Shown here: positions 27,722 to 36,878 of the stretch, in pieces
Position numbering within the stretch: position 1 is the stretch's first letter
Layout: the number at the start of each line of letters is the position of its first letter
From: Shinella zoogloeoides
GTDB lineage: Bacteria; Pseudomonadota; Alphaproteobacteria; Rhizobiales; Rhizobiaceae
Assembly (NCBI RefSeq): GCF_020883495.1
Contig: NZ_CP086612.1
Span: forward strand, 186,001 to 250,000
DNA: 64,000 nt
Direction: 5' to 3'
Position numbers and translations under genes: made by a program
Notes under the pieces: generated by a model
What the model was told of the DNA's origin: nothing
What the model saw: only the letters and a program-made list of their open reading frames with translations
Databases searched by the model: none

Positions 27722-28303
27722 ATGACACGGCCAAGACGCATGATCGTCGGCATTTCGGGGGCTTCCGGGGTCATCTACGGCAAGCGCATCCTCGAAGTGC
27801 TGCGCGACCTCGAAATCGAGACGCACCTGATCATGTCGCGCGCGGCCTGCATCACGCTCGCCGCCGAGGCGGACTTCACCAAGCAGGAACTGGAAGCGCT
27901 GGCGACGACCACCCATTCCAACAAGGATATCGGCGCGGTCTGCTCTTCCGGCTCCTACAAGACGCTCGGCATGATCGTCGCGCCCTGCTCGGTCAAGACC
28001 ATGGCGGAGATCGCGACCGGGACCACGGACAACCTGCTCTCGCGCGCCGCCGACGTGGTGCTGAAGGAGCGCCGCCGGCTGGTCCTGATGCTGCGTGAAA
28101 CGCCGCTGCATCTCGGCCATATCCGCAACATGGCGCAGGTGACGGAAATGGGCGGCATCATCTATCCGCCCGTGCCCGCCTTCTACGCCAAGCCGAAAAG
28201 TCTGGAAGAGATGGTCGACCACACGGTCGGCCGCGTGCTCGACCTGTTCGATCTCGACCCCGGCATCGTGCGCCGCTGGGAAGGAACGCAAGGAGGGGAA
28301 TGA
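27722..28303 (+). CDS. ubiX: UbiX family flavin prenyltransferase
   Basis: 193 aa. The Rossmann-like flavin site is visible in GISGASGVIYGKRILE, and the conserved APCSVKTMAEIATGTTDNLL and VLMLRETPLHLGHIRNM segments follow. It makes prenyl-FMN for the UbiD protein encoded just upstream. A catabolic cluster carrying its own UbiX suggests high demand for the cofactor. XdhC starts 1 nt after its stop. Confidence 0.95.
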   Translation: MTRPRRMIVGISGASGVIYGKRILEVLRDLEIETHLIMSRAACITLAAEADFTKQELEALATTTHSNKDIGAVCSSGSYKTLGMIVAPCSVKTMAEIATGTTDNLLSRAADVVLKERRRLVLMLRETPLHLGHIRNMAQVTEMGGIIYPPVPAFYAKPKSLEEMVDHTVGRVLDLFDLDPGIVRRWEGTQGGE

Positions 28304-28304
28304 C

Positions 28305-29237
28305 ATGGCCGTCCGCATCGCTCCCGACCCGGAAACGCTCGCGCCCGAACCCCGCGCCGCCTTCCTCTCGGACGATGCGATCGACATCCTCGCCTTCGCG
28401 GCGGATGCGCTCGATCAAGGCCATGCCGCCGCTCTCGTCACCCTCGTGGAAATCCGCGGCGGGGCCGCCCGCGCCATCGGCGCGCAGATGGCGGTGCGCG
28501 GCGACGGCCTTTATTGCGGCTATGTCTCCGGCGGCTGCACCGAGGCGGCCGTCGCCGCCGACGCGGTGATCGCCCTGCAAAAAGGCCTCGACCGCAATCT
28601 CAAGCTCGGCGAAGGCTCGCCCTTCTTCGATATCGTGCTGCCCTGCGGGGGCGGCATCACGCTCGCCATCCATGTCCTGCGCGACGCCGCCGTTCTGCGC
28701 CTTGCCCTTTCGGCCCTGCAACGCCGCACGGCCGCCCGCCTTCGCTACCATCCCGGCCAGCAGGTCCTTTCCTTCGAGCCGGGGGCGGGGACGAGCGGCT
28801 GGGAGGGCGAGAGTTTTGTGCGCGCCTATCGCCCGAAACAACGGCTGCTTCTGGCCGGAACCCCGCTGGAGGCCGGCACGGTGGCGCGCGTGGCCGCCGC
28901 CTCGGGCTACGAGGTCGTCACCCTCGAGCGCGGCCAGACGCCGACGCCCGACCAGCTCGACGCCGACACGGCCGTCGCGCTGCTCTTCCACGATATCGAC
29001 CGCGAACTGCCGATGCTCGACGCCGCGCTTGCCGCGCCCGTCTTCTATATCGGCGCGCTCGGCAGCCGCCGCACCCATGTCAAGCGCTGCGAGGCGCTGC
29101 GCGCGCACGGCCATGGCGATGCGGCGCTCGCCCGCATCAAGGCCCCGATCGGCATCTTCGACAAGGCGCGCGATTCCCATGCGCTCGCTTTGTCGGTCGT
29201 GGCGGATATCGCGGCGGCGCGGCTGCGGCTGGAGTGA
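28305..29237 (+). CDS. xdhC: XdhC family molybdenum cofactor maturation protein
   Basis: 310 aa with a strong AGGAGGGG ribosome site. The family motif YVSGGCTEAAV with its Cys is near residue 75, and the C-terminal Rossmann-like XdhC_C domain contains FYIGALGSRRTHVKR. XdhC binds the cofactor, promotes its sulfuration and inserts it into xanthine-oxidase-family enzymes. Its presence downstream of UbiX, 5.6 kb from the hydroxylase large subunit, ties the two plus-strand transcripts into one pathway. The outer Tn3 terminal repeat begins 42 nt after its stop. Confidence 0.92.
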   Translation: MAVRIAPDPETLAPEPRAAFLSDDAIDILAFAADALDQGHAAALVTLVEIRGGAARAIGAQMAVRGDGLYCGYVSGGCTEAAVAADAVIALQKGLDRNLKLGEGSPFFDIVLPCGGGITLAIHVLRDAAVLRLALSALQRRTAARLRYHPGQQVLSFEPGAGTSGWEGESFVRAYRPKQRLLLAGTPLEAGTVARVAAASGYEVVTLERGQTPTPDQLDADTAVALLFHDIDRELPMLDAALAAPVFYIGALGSRRTHVKRCEALRAHGHGDAALARIKAPIGIFDKARDSHALALSVVADIAAARLRLE

Positions 29238-29278
29238 TGCGCGACAGCGCTTTGACATGCCGTGCATTTGCCATACAT

Positions 29279-29318
29279 GGGGCTCCGTGGGCATTTCTAC
29301 AATAATACACGCTAAGGG
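29279..29318 (+). repeat. Left terminal inverted repeat of the outer Tn3 element
   Basis: Begins GGGGCTCCGTGGGCATTTCT and ends ACACGCTAAGGG; it matches the inverse of 36879-36917 with only two mismatches over about 39 bp. The stop codon of the transposase gene (29312-29314) lies inside it. Confidence 0.9.
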
Positions 29319-32281
29319 AATTTGAAGTTGTTTGGATTGAAGCGGTTAGCTCGGATTGGCCTGAAGCGTTCGAGGGGTCGGTCAATTTCGTTCCAGAGGT
29401 AGTCGCCGGTCAGCGCGATATGCGCCCATGGCAAGGGGGCGACCTGGGAAAGCAGCTCGTCCGGAATGATGATGCCCTGGCTGCGGATATAGTCGACGGC
29501 GCGACTGAGATAGACGGTGTTCCACAGGATGATGGCATTGACGACGAGGTTGAGACCGGACGCGCGGTAAGCCATAGTTTCGGCGACGCGGTTGCGCAAT
29601 TCACCGAGCTGGTGGAGAAAGATGGCGCGTGCAAGAGCGTGACGGCTTTCGCCCTTGTTGAGGATTGCATGAGATCTACGGCGCAGTTTCGTATCGAGCA
29701 GCCAGTCGCAGATGAAGATCGAGCGCTCGATCCGGCCCATTTCGCGCAGGGCCTGGTTCAGCCGGTTTTGTCGCGGCGACGCTGCCAGCTTTTTGAGGAT
29801 CACGGAAGGCGGGACCAGTCCTGCAGCGATCGATGCCTTCAGCCGCAACACTTCATCCCAGTGCTGCTCAACGACATCCATGTTGACGGATCCCGCGATC
29901 AGCGCATCGAGCGGTTCGTAAGCCGCATAGCGATCGATGACGAAGAGCCTGCGATTGCCGAGATTTCGGATACGGGGAATGAGCCTGTAGCCGAAGGCAT
30001 GGAACATGGAGAACGTCGTTTCGGTCGCGCCGGCTGTATCGGTTGCGTGCTCATGGATTTCGACGGAGCTTTCGTTGTGAAGAAGGCCGTCGAGCACGTA
30101 GGGTGCTTCGCCCTCGGATGCCTGGATCATGCGGGAGAAGAAGGAAGCAAAACGGTTGGACAGGAAGCCGTAGATCGACGCACCCGGTCGTTTGCCATAT
30201 TTTGCATTGTAGTCGAGGCTGGCTTCGCCGCGGCCGCCTGCCGGAAAGAACTGGCCATCGGAGGACGAGATATGGCCGTCACCCCAGATTGCCGCAAAGG
30301 GATGGGCCTGCTGCGCATCAACCAGTACGGCGGTCGCCGTGGCATAGGTTTCCGACCGCAGATGCCGGTCCACCATCAGCATCATCTGGTGGATCGTGAC
30401 GCCGCGTGAGCTTTCCGCCATCCGTTCGGCTCCGGCATTGGTGGCGTCGGCAAGGATCGCAGCCATCAGCGCCGCCTCGTCGTTCGCCGTCTCACCGGTC
30501 CGATAATGCGTGAAGCTGTCGAGGAACCTCGTCCAGCTTTGCACCTCGGCAAGCAGGCTGGTGATCCTGATCCGTGGCACCAGAACATAAAGTCGGCGGC
30601 TGAGCGTAAGAATCCTGTCGCGTTCCTCCTCGCGGATGGGCGAGATCGACAGCCCCTTGTCGGAAATCGCCGCATCCGGAATGGCATTGGCTGCGGCCGC
30701 CTTTGCCAGCTGTTTCAGCTTCGCATCGAGCGTGGCGGTCCGTTCTGCTCGCCATTCGGCAAAGCTGTCTGGGAGTGCGAGCCCGAGCCGCCCCTCGGCG
30801 CGCATCAGGTCGAAGATCGGCCGAGGCAGAAGATAATCTTCGAAACTGCGCCATGCCCGGCTGCCTTCGACCCAGATGTCACCGGCCCGCAGACGGTCTC
30901 GCAGGTGAACGAGTACCGCCACTTCCCAGGCGCGCAGGTCGATATCGGTACCGTTCGGGCGCACGCGGCGTCGCCATTTGCGGGTCAGGAAGGCGAGCGG
31001 CAAATGTGCCGGCAATTTCCGGCCACCATAGAGAGCGCGCAGATGGTCCACCGCCGCAAGGATCGGATCATCAGCACGAAACGAGCGGAACGAGAACGTG
31101 CGGAATATCAGTCTGCCCAGCTTGCGCAACGATTTGTGCCGTTCAATGAGCTCGTCGAATTCGTCACTGCGATCAGGATGGACAACAGACTTGGCTGCCG
31201 CCATGCTGGCGATCAATCCGTCCCAGCCGAGGGAGGCCGCGATCGCGAATTCAAGATCGGTCTTGCCCTCTCGGGCGGCCAAAAGCGCCTCGCCGAGCTT
31301 GAGATGATCGAGCGCCACCCCATCAAGAACCTCGGCCTCTTTCAGCCGGCGTTCCGTGCGGCTGATCTCGGCCTTGCGGCGGTTGCTGCCAATCATTTTG
31401 CAGAATATGTCGATCGTCAGGTCGGTAATTGCGGCCTGCCTCTCGATGACGAAGGCAGCCAGCGTGGCGTGACGACGTTCGGATGTCAGGCGTCTTATCT
31501 CGCGGGCATGCAGAATGCGTGCATCCCTGGCGATGATGCCGTAGCGATTGGCATGGATCGTCTTGCGACGGTCGTCAGGAATGGCGGTCGAGCGCAATAC
31601 CTCTAGGCGGGCGATCAAGCCTTTGAGGTTCTTCAGCTTCGCCCCTTCAGGTGCTTCCGCAATCCAGCCAAGGTGGCTCCGATCGCCGGCCCGCTCAGCG
31701 AGAAGCTGATCAAGCGCCTCGATCGAGGGCTGCTCCAGATCCCGGATCAATTCGCGATAGGCTTGTCGACGCGCCGCTGCCCGGCCGGCCAGTGCCAGAC
31801 GGATCAGTAGCTCCGGCATAGGAACGAGCAACTTTCGTTCCTTCAAGGCTTCGATCACGGCCTTGGCGATCGGCGCACCTTGTTCAGTGGCCGCCGCCTC
31901 GCGTGCCGCCGCCGTAATCAATTCACGATAATCACTCGTCCGGACAGGTTGAAGCTCCAGCGCAGAGACGATCTCGCGCGCATGCTCCCGGCGCGTTTCC
32001 TCGCGCTGGGCATATAGCCCGAACACCGCAGGATCGACGCCAAGCTGCTCGGCGACAACCGAGACAACTGCTTGAGGTGGAACTTCACCTGTCCGCAGCA
32101 GACGGCCCAGATCACGCACCAGTGCGACCTGGATCGCGAAGCCAAGCCGATTATGCGACCGGCGATGTTGCCTGGCGAAGGCAATATCCTCGCAACTCAG
32201 GGCATAGCGCGCCTGGGCATCTTCATAAGCTTCGGGTGGTTCGAATAAAACGGCACGCGATTGCGCATCGAGAAACGCCAT
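29312..32281 (-). CDS. tnpA: Tn3 family transposase TnpA (outer element)
   Basis: 989 aa, full length for the family. The first catalytic Asp is Asp668 in WGDGHISSSDGQFF, and the C-terminal DDE_Tnp_Tn3 domain runs to the end, with GLNLVVNAIILWNT and LTGDYLWNEID typical of these enzymes. An N-terminal DUF4158-type DNA-binding domain occupies roughly the first 165 residues. No frameshift is seen. It performs replicative cointegrate transposition; the resolvase gene lies 9 nt upstream on the same strand. Confidence 0.96.
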   Translation of the reverse strand: MAFLDAQSRAVLFEPPEAYEDAQARYALSCEDIAFARQHRRSHNRLGFAIQVALVRDLGRLLRTGEVPPQAVVSVVAEQLGVDPAVFGLYAQREETRREHAREIVSALELQPVRTSDYRELITAAAREAAATEQGAPIAKAVIEALKERKLLVPMPELLIRLALAGRAAARRQAYRELIRDLEQPSIEALDQLLAERAGDRSHLGWIAEAPEGAKLKNLKGLIARLEVLRSTAIPDDRRKTIHANRYGIIARDARILHAREIRRLTSERRHATLAAFVIERQAAITDLTIDIFCKMIGSNRRKAEISRTERRLKEAEVLDGVALDHLKLGEALLAAREGKTDLEFAIAASLGWDGLIASMAAAKSVVHPDRSDEFDELIERHKSLRKLGRLIFRTFSFRSFRADDPILAAVDHLRALYGGRKLPAHLPLAFLTRKWRRRVRPNGTDIDLRAWEVAVLVHLRDRLRAGDIWVEGSRAWRSFEDYLLPRPIFDLMRAEGRLGLALPDSFAEWRAERTATLDAKLKQLAKAAAANAIPDAAISDKGLSISPIREEERDRILTLSRRLYVLVPRIRITSLLAEVQSWTRFLDSFTHYRTGETANDEAALMAAILADATNAGAERMAESSRGVTIHQMMLMVDRHLRSETYATATAVLVDAQQAHPFAAIWGDGHISSSDGQFFPAGGRGEASLDYNAKYGKRPGASIYGFLSNRFASFFSRMIQASEGEAPYVLDGLLHNESSVEIHEHATDTAGATETTFSMFHAFGYRLIPRIRNLGNRRLFVIDRYAAYEPLDALIAGSVNMDVVEQHWDEVLRLKASIAAGLVPPSVILKKLAASPRQNRLNQALREMGRIERSIFICDWLLDTKLRRRSHAILNKGESRHALARAIFLHQLGELRNRVAETMAYRASGLNLVVNAIILWNTVYLSRAVDYIRSQGIIIPDELLSQVAPLPWAHIALTGDYLWNEIDRPLERFRPIRANRFNPNNFKFP

Positions 32282-32290
32282 CAGCCACGT

Positions 32291-32902
32291 TCACTCGTCA
32301 AACCACGAGTTCGGGGGGCCGATCTTGCCGGGACCTGTCCATCCTGTCCGCTTCAACGTGTCGATCAACGTCGAGCGTGCCACCTTGAACGTCCGGCAGA
32401 CGGATGCCTTGCTGGCGCCAGCTTCCAAGGCAGCCAGAACCTGCTCGACCTTTTCCGCATCGATCGACGGAGGTCTCCCGCCTTTCCGGCCGCGTCGGCG
32501 AGCGGCGGCCAGGCCGGCATTGACCCGCTCCGTGATCAGCACTCTCTCATATTCGGCAAGCGAGCCGAAAAGATTGAACAGGAACGCGCCGTGCGAATTC
32601 GTGGTGTCGATCGCCTCCGTCAGAGAGCGGAAGGCGACACCACGTTTCTTCAAATCCTCGACGATGCGGATCAAATGGGAGAGTGACCGGCCTAACCGAT
32701 CTATCTTCCAGACGACCAGGACATCACCTTCGCGCAATTCGCCGAGGCAGGCCTTCAGGCCTGGTCGATCATCACGCGCTCCGGAAGCGCGATCCTGATG
32801 AAGATGGCGCTCATCGACCCCGGCCGCGAGTAGGGCATCCCGCTGCAAGGCTACCGACTGGCGCTCGTCACTACTCGATACCCGCATGTAACCGATCAAC
32901 AT
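32291..32902 (-). CDS. tnpR: Tn3 resolvase, serine recombinase family (outer element)
   Basis: 203 aa. The catalytic Ser9 is in MLIGYMRVSSSDERQ, followed by KIDRLGRSLSHL and EYERVLITER, then a helix-turn-helix (KASVCRTFKVARSTL). It resolves cointegrates at a res site probably located in the following 147 nt. It is cotranscribed with tnpA. Confidence 0.95.
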   Translation of the reverse strand: MLIGYMRVSSSDERQSVALQRDALLAAGVDERHLHQDRASGARDDRPGLKACLGELREGDVLVVWKIDRLGRSLSHLIRIVEDLKKRGVAFRSLTEAIDTTNSHGAFLFNLFGSLAEYERVLITERVNAGLAAARRRGRKGGRPPSIDAEKVEQVLAALEAGASKASVCRTFKVARSTLIDTLKRTGWTGPGKIGPPNSWFDE

Positions 32903-32957
32903 GTACGGTAAACCTCAAATCAGGAGTTGCCGCACAGTCTCACATTCCGACAGGGTT

Positions 32958-33006
32958 TGTCGCGCAAAAAATCGCCCTATTGTGTGACCAACTTTGTCAC
33001 GCGACA
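32958..33006. other. Candidate res site of the outer Tn3 element
   Basis: TGTCGCG (32958-32964) and CGCGACA (33000-33006) frame a region with TGTGTGAC and TTTGTCAC half-sites, upstream of tnpR. Position and repeated TGTC/GACA arms fit resolvase binding subsites. Confidence 0.5.
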
Positions 33007-33054
33007 GCGGTGAACGGAAATCATGTGTTTCCCGTCACATGCAAAAGGCCCTTA

Positions 33055-33102
33055 GGCGTCACGACACGAAAGTGTTGGATCTGTCCGACTTTTGAGAACG
33101 TA
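33055..33102 (+). repeat. Left terminal inverted repeat of the inner Tn3 element
   Basis: Starts GGCGTCACGACACGAAAGTG and continues with ATCTGTCCGACTTTT and GAGAACGTA. The inverse at 36831-36878 reads the same except for a few positions. Confidence 0.88.
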
Positions 33103-33108
33103 TGGTGA

Positions 33109-36075
33109 TCACGCTGCGAGGATAGATGTTTCGCGCCGCAATGGCCTGAGATCAACGCCGTCTGTTGGGGTCCAGATGTAATCGCCGGTGAGACTGATGT
33201 GCTGCCAGCCGAGTGGGGTAATGTGTTTGATGATGTCAAGCGGCGTGGGAATGCCATCTCGGTTGAGCTCGGCGAACGCCGGTTCGAGATAGAGTGTGTT
33301 CCAGTAGACGATGGCGTTGATTAGCAGGTTCAGTCCAGATGCTCGGTAGAACTGGCTCTCGAAAGTCCGGTCGCGCAATTCTCCGAGGCGATTGAAGAAC
33401 AGTGCGCGGGCCAAGGTGTTCTGGGATTCGCTCTTGTTGAGGCCGACCGTCGCGTTCCTGCGCATTTCGGGGTTCTGCCACCACTGGGGCAGAAAGATGG
33501 ACCGATTGATGCGACCGAGATCGCGTAGCGCCAACGCCAGTCCGTTCTGGCGTGGGAATGCGGACAGCTTTGCCAACACCGTCGAAGGCCGAACCTGCCC
33601 GGAACGGATCGTCGTGACCAGCCGCAGGATGTCGTTCCAGTTTGCCTTGATCCGCTCGACGTTGATGTGCTCGCCAACGAGCGGCGCCAGGTTTTCGGGA
33701 GGCGCGTCGCCCGGGAAGAGATAGAGCTTGCGATCCTTGAGACCGCGCAGCCGAGGCACAATCTGGAAACCAACGAGATGGCAAAGGGCGAAGCTCATAT
33801 CGCTTACCCCGCCGGTATCGACATAGTGGGTTTCGATGGCGAGATCGCTGCCATGATAGAGCAGTCCATCGAGGACATAGATGGCTTCGCTCGCATTGGC
33901 ATTCATGGCGATGATGTAGAAAGCGCCGTACTGGTCAGAGGTGAACCGGTAGAATTTGGCGCCGGGGTTGGGACCATAGCGGCCGTTGAGGTCGCCGATC
34001 GCCTCGGCGTGTCCGCCCGCCGGAAAATACTGGCCATCGGAGGATGACGTTGTTCCATCGCCCCACAAGCTTGCCAGAGGCAATTGCCTCTGGGCGTTGA
34101 CGAGAATGGCGTGCGCGGCCGTGTAACCTTCCTCGCGAATATGCCAGTCGTGCGCCCAGGCGAGTTGGCGCATCGTAATGCCGGGGGAAACGTCCGCCAT
34201 TCTCGTGAGACCGAGATTGATGCCGTCCGCCAGGATGGCGGTGAGGAGCGCAAGCTTGTTGTCGGCCGTCCGACCGCTGCGCAAATGGGTAAAGGCGTTC
34301 GAAAATTCCGTTCGGGCGTCAACCTCGAGCAAAAGGTCAGTGATGCGGATCGCAGGCAGACGGCTTTCCACCTTTAGCTTCAGCGGCTTGGCGATGTCCG
34401 GAAACATAGCCTTGTGCGGCGTGACGCTAAACCCCGCCCCGGTCAGTTCTACATCGTCGAGCTCGCCGGCTGCGGCCAGACGCGAGAGGTCAGCCAGTCC
34501 ATCGTTCAGCAGCTGGCGCTGTTGGCGAAGATACGTCTCGACATCGGTATCAACGGCGATTGGAAGCGGTCCTTCCTCACGCATCAGCTCGAATGTCGGC
34601 GTGGGAATGAGAAAGCTTTCGAAAGACTGGAAGCGTTTGGCTCCTTCCACCCAGACATCGCCCGCATCGAGCCGGCGCTTCAATTCGCTGAACAGGCAAA
34701 GCTCATAAGCCCTGCGATCAATCTTTCCATCTTTGAGTATGAGAGGCATCCAGCCCTTCGGCGCAAAGGAGATCGGTGCCTTGTCGGGTATGGTCCTTTT
34801 GCCCGTACGATATAGACCCGCGACCACGGATAGCGCCCGCAAGAGGGTCGCCGCCACTGCGTGACCGCGGAACACGAGAGTGGAGAGAAACTGTGGCGCC
34901 AGTTTCCTGATCGTCGGATAGCGCTGGAGCATTTCGATTTTACCGTCGATAACATCCGGCGCGATCAGCGTATCGACCGCCTGGACACTGGTTGTAAAAG
35001 CTGGCCATTGGATGACCAGATCAAGCGCTTTGGCCATGTCCTCACCCTTCTCTCTAGCCTTGATGATCGCATGGCAGACTTTTGAAACGTCCTTCAACGG
35101 CGTCTGCACTTCCCGAACGGATCGGGTGACGCGAGCAGCCGCCTGGTTATTGGCTCGCCGCGTCAGGATGCCCATGAGTTTCTTGAACATGTCGATCGCG
35201 CAATCGGTGAGATGGCGGGAAAGGTGGAGCACTGTTGCAGCCAGGACAGCATGTCGGCGTTCGGTGTTAAGGTCGCGCAGATGCTGCGCGCTCATTCGCG
35301 TCCCCTCTGCAGCAAATTCGTCAAAGACCTTGGCCGGAATTCGATCCATCAACGTCGTCGGCAGGTTCAGAGACCGGAGAAAGCGAATGCGCTCGGCAAT
35401 TCTGTCGAGGTTGACGGCGGCTGGCGACAATGCCGGCGTTCTCGCCCAGGCAAGAATGGTCACGCTTGTCCCCTCACGCGGATCGAGAAGCTTGTCCAGA
35501 TCGAGCTTTTGGCCTTCTGAGATCCCGCCGGCCAAGGCCCGATGAGCAATACGAATGCCGCGCCTGATCGCCACATGAATGATGGCTTCGAGCGCTGGCC
35601 GCGCTGGCAAGAGAATTCTCCTGCGTCGCAGTTCTTCCACGACCATATCCGCCAATACATCGGCCTGGCGCAGGGTTTGTGCGGCAGGTGTCAGCCAGCC
35701 TGTGAGTGCCCGCACGTCCGAAGGCACAAACGGACGCATCTGCATTCTGTCGAAAAGCAGGGCCAGATGCTCGCGCCGCGTCTGTGGGCGCTCGAAATAA
35801 CGTTCGATCTCATGGTGATCGACGCCGATCTGCCGCGCCAGAAATCGTAAGACGCCAGCCGGCAGGACCTCGCCATTCGCAAGCGGTCGGCCAGGGTATC
35901 GTAGCGTGGCCAGAACACAGGCGAGGCCCAGTCTGTTCGCGGCCTTGTTCTGTCGCATGATCAGGTCGAGATCCGATCGATCCAGCGTATAATGTTTGGC
36001 GATCTCCCTTTCGTTATCCGGGATGGTCGTCGCCTGTTGCCACCATGCCTCGCTCAGTAATGCTCTTCGCGCCAT
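33109..36075 (-). CDS. tnpA: Tn3 family transposase TnpA (inner element)
   Basis: 988 aa, intact. Asp673 in WGDGTTSSSDGQYF is the first catalytic residue; GLNLLINAIVYWNT and LTGDYIWTPTDG mark the C-terminal catalytic domain. It is clearly a different lineage from the outer TnpA (about the same length, but few identical stretches outside motifs). It is transcribed away from tnpR, from a shared control region. Confidence 0.96.
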   Translation of the reverse strand: MARRALLSEAWWQQATTIPDNEREIAKHYTLDRSDLDLIMRQNKAANRLGLACVLATLRYPGRPLANGEVLPAGVLRFLARQIGVDHHEIERYFERPQTRREHLALLFDRMQMRPFVPSDVRALTGWLTPAAQTLRQADVLADMVVEELRRRRILLPARPALEAIIHVAIRRGIRIAHRALAGGISEGQKLDLDKLLDPREGTSVTILAWARTPALSPAAVNLDRIAERIRFLRSLNLPTTLMDRIPAKVFDEFAAEGTRMSAQHLRDLNTERRHAVLAATVLHLSRHLTDCAIDMFKKLMGILTRRANNQAAARVTRSVREVQTPLKDVSKVCHAIIKAREKGEDMAKALDLVIQWPAFTTSVQAVDTLIAPDVIDGKIEMLQRYPTIRKLAPQFLSTLVFRGHAVAATLLRALSVVAGLYRTGKRTIPDKAPISFAPKGWMPLILKDGKIDRRAYELCLFSELKRRLDAGDVWVEGAKRFQSFESFLIPTPTFELMREEGPLPIAVDTDVETYLRQQRQLLNDGLADLSRLAAAGELDDVELTGAGFSVTPHKAMFPDIAKPLKLKVESRLPAIRITDLLLEVDARTEFSNAFTHLRSGRTADNKLALLTAILADGINLGLTRMADVSPGITMRQLAWAHDWHIREEGYTAAHAILVNAQRQLPLASLWGDGTTSSSDGQYFPAGGHAEAIGDLNGRYGPNPGAKFYRFTSDQYGAFYIIAMNANASEAIYVLDGLLYHGSDLAIETHYVDTGGVSDMSFALCHLVGFQIVPRLRGLKDRKLYLFPGDAPPENLAPLVGEHINVERIKANWNDILRLVTTIRSGQVRPSTVLAKLSAFPRQNGLALALRDLGRINRSIFLPQWWQNPEMRRNATVGLNKSESQNTLARALFFNRLGELRDRTFESQFYRASGLNLLINAIVYWNTLYLEPAFAELNRDGIPTPLDIIKHITPLGWQHISLTGDYIWTPTDGVDLRPLRRETSILAA

Positions 36076-36240
36076 TCACTGATCTTCCCGTTTCGCCGCG
36101 GAGAGTGCAGCGAAACGGAAAATGCGTGTCCGACAAACGAACGTTTCGCGGCATCCACAGTTCTTGTCCGCAAACCTTGTCATGAAACGGCAAATCGGAC
36201 AATGTCCGTATTCAACGGAAAAACGGACAAACCACGTCTC
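36076..36240. other. tnpA-tnpR divergent control region with candidate res site (inner element)
   Basis: Repeated TGTCCG/CGGACA half-sites occur at about 36127, 36172, 36197, 36201 and 36226. They lie between divergent tnpA and tnpR genes, where Tn3-type res sites with promoters are normally placed. Confidence 0.6.
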
Positions 36241-36822
36241 ATGACCGCTATCGGCTATGCAAGGGTCTCCACCGGCGACCAGGACACCGCCCTGCAACTC
36301 GACGCTTTGCGCAAAGCAGGTTGTGAAAGGCTGTTCGAGGATAAGGCATCCGGCATGAAGACTGACCGACTCGGATTGGCGGAGGCGATCCGCTACGTTC
36401 GCGACGGCGACACGCTCACAGTCTGGAAGCTCGACCGCCTCGGCCGGTCGATGAAGCACCTCATCGAGATCATCACCGAACTGGAGGCCAAAGGCGTCGG
36501 CTTCCGATCCATCACCGAAAACATCGACACCACGACATCCGGCGGTCGCCTGGTCTTCCACCTGTTCGGCGCGCTGGCACAGTTCGAGCGCGATCTGATC
36601 CGGGAACGAACACGTGCCGGTCTGCAAGCCGCAGAGGAACGCGGCCGACGCGGTGGCCGACAAGTCGTCGTAACCCCGGACAAACTTGCCAAAGCCCGCC
36701 AGCATCTGGCGGCCGGTTTGAACGTCCGGGAAGCCGCGGCCCGCGTGAAAATCGGGAAAACCGCCCTCTACGAAGCTCTCAAGGCCGAAAAAGCAACGAC
36801 ATCCACGGTCAAACCAACCTGA
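36241..36822 (+). CDS. tnpR: Tn3 resolvase, serine recombinase family (inner element)
   Basis: 193 aa from the ATG at 36241, chosen because the protein then starts MTAIGYARVST with catalytic Ser10 at the classic position; an ATG at 36202 would add 13 residues encoded within the res repeats. KLDRLGRSMKHL, FERDLIRERTRAGL and a C-terminal HTH (NVREAAARVKIGKTALYEAL) are intact. Confidence 0.94.
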   Translation: MTAIGYARVSTGDQDTALQLDALRKAGCERLFEDKASGMKTDRLGLAEAIRYVRDGDTLTVWKLDRLGRSMKHLIEIITELEAKGVGFRSITENIDTTTSGGRLVFHLFGALAQFERDLIRERTRAGLQAAEERGRRGGRQVVVTPDKLAKARQHLAAGLNVREAAARVKIGKTALYEALKAEKATTSTVKPT

Positions 36823-36830
36823 GTTCCGGA

Positions 36831-36878
36831 TACGTTCTTAAAAGCCGGACAGATTCGCCACTTTCGTGTCGTGACGCC
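36831..36878 (-). repeat. Right terminal inverted repeat of the inner Tn3 element
   Basis: Inverse of 33055-33102; ends GTGTCGTGACGCC and is followed by the CCTTA duplication. Confidence 0.88.

Larger units (their letters stand above)
33055..36878. mobile_element. Inner Tn3-family transposon with 5-bp target duplication
   Basis: 3824 bp, bounded by inverted repeats starting GGCGTCACGACACGAAAGTG (33055) and ending GTGTCGTGACGCC (36878). The arms stay similar for about 48 bp. CCTTA occurs directly on both sides (33050-33054 and 36879-36883) as the target duplication. It carries divergent tnpA and tnpR with a res region between. It inserted at the inner edge of the outer element's right terminal repeat. 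Confidence 0.93.

Noticed and set aside
26228..28387. Long minus-strand open frame opposite UbiD and UbiX
   Set aside because: Composition of an antisense shadow and no domain; the plus-strand genes have full family motifs.
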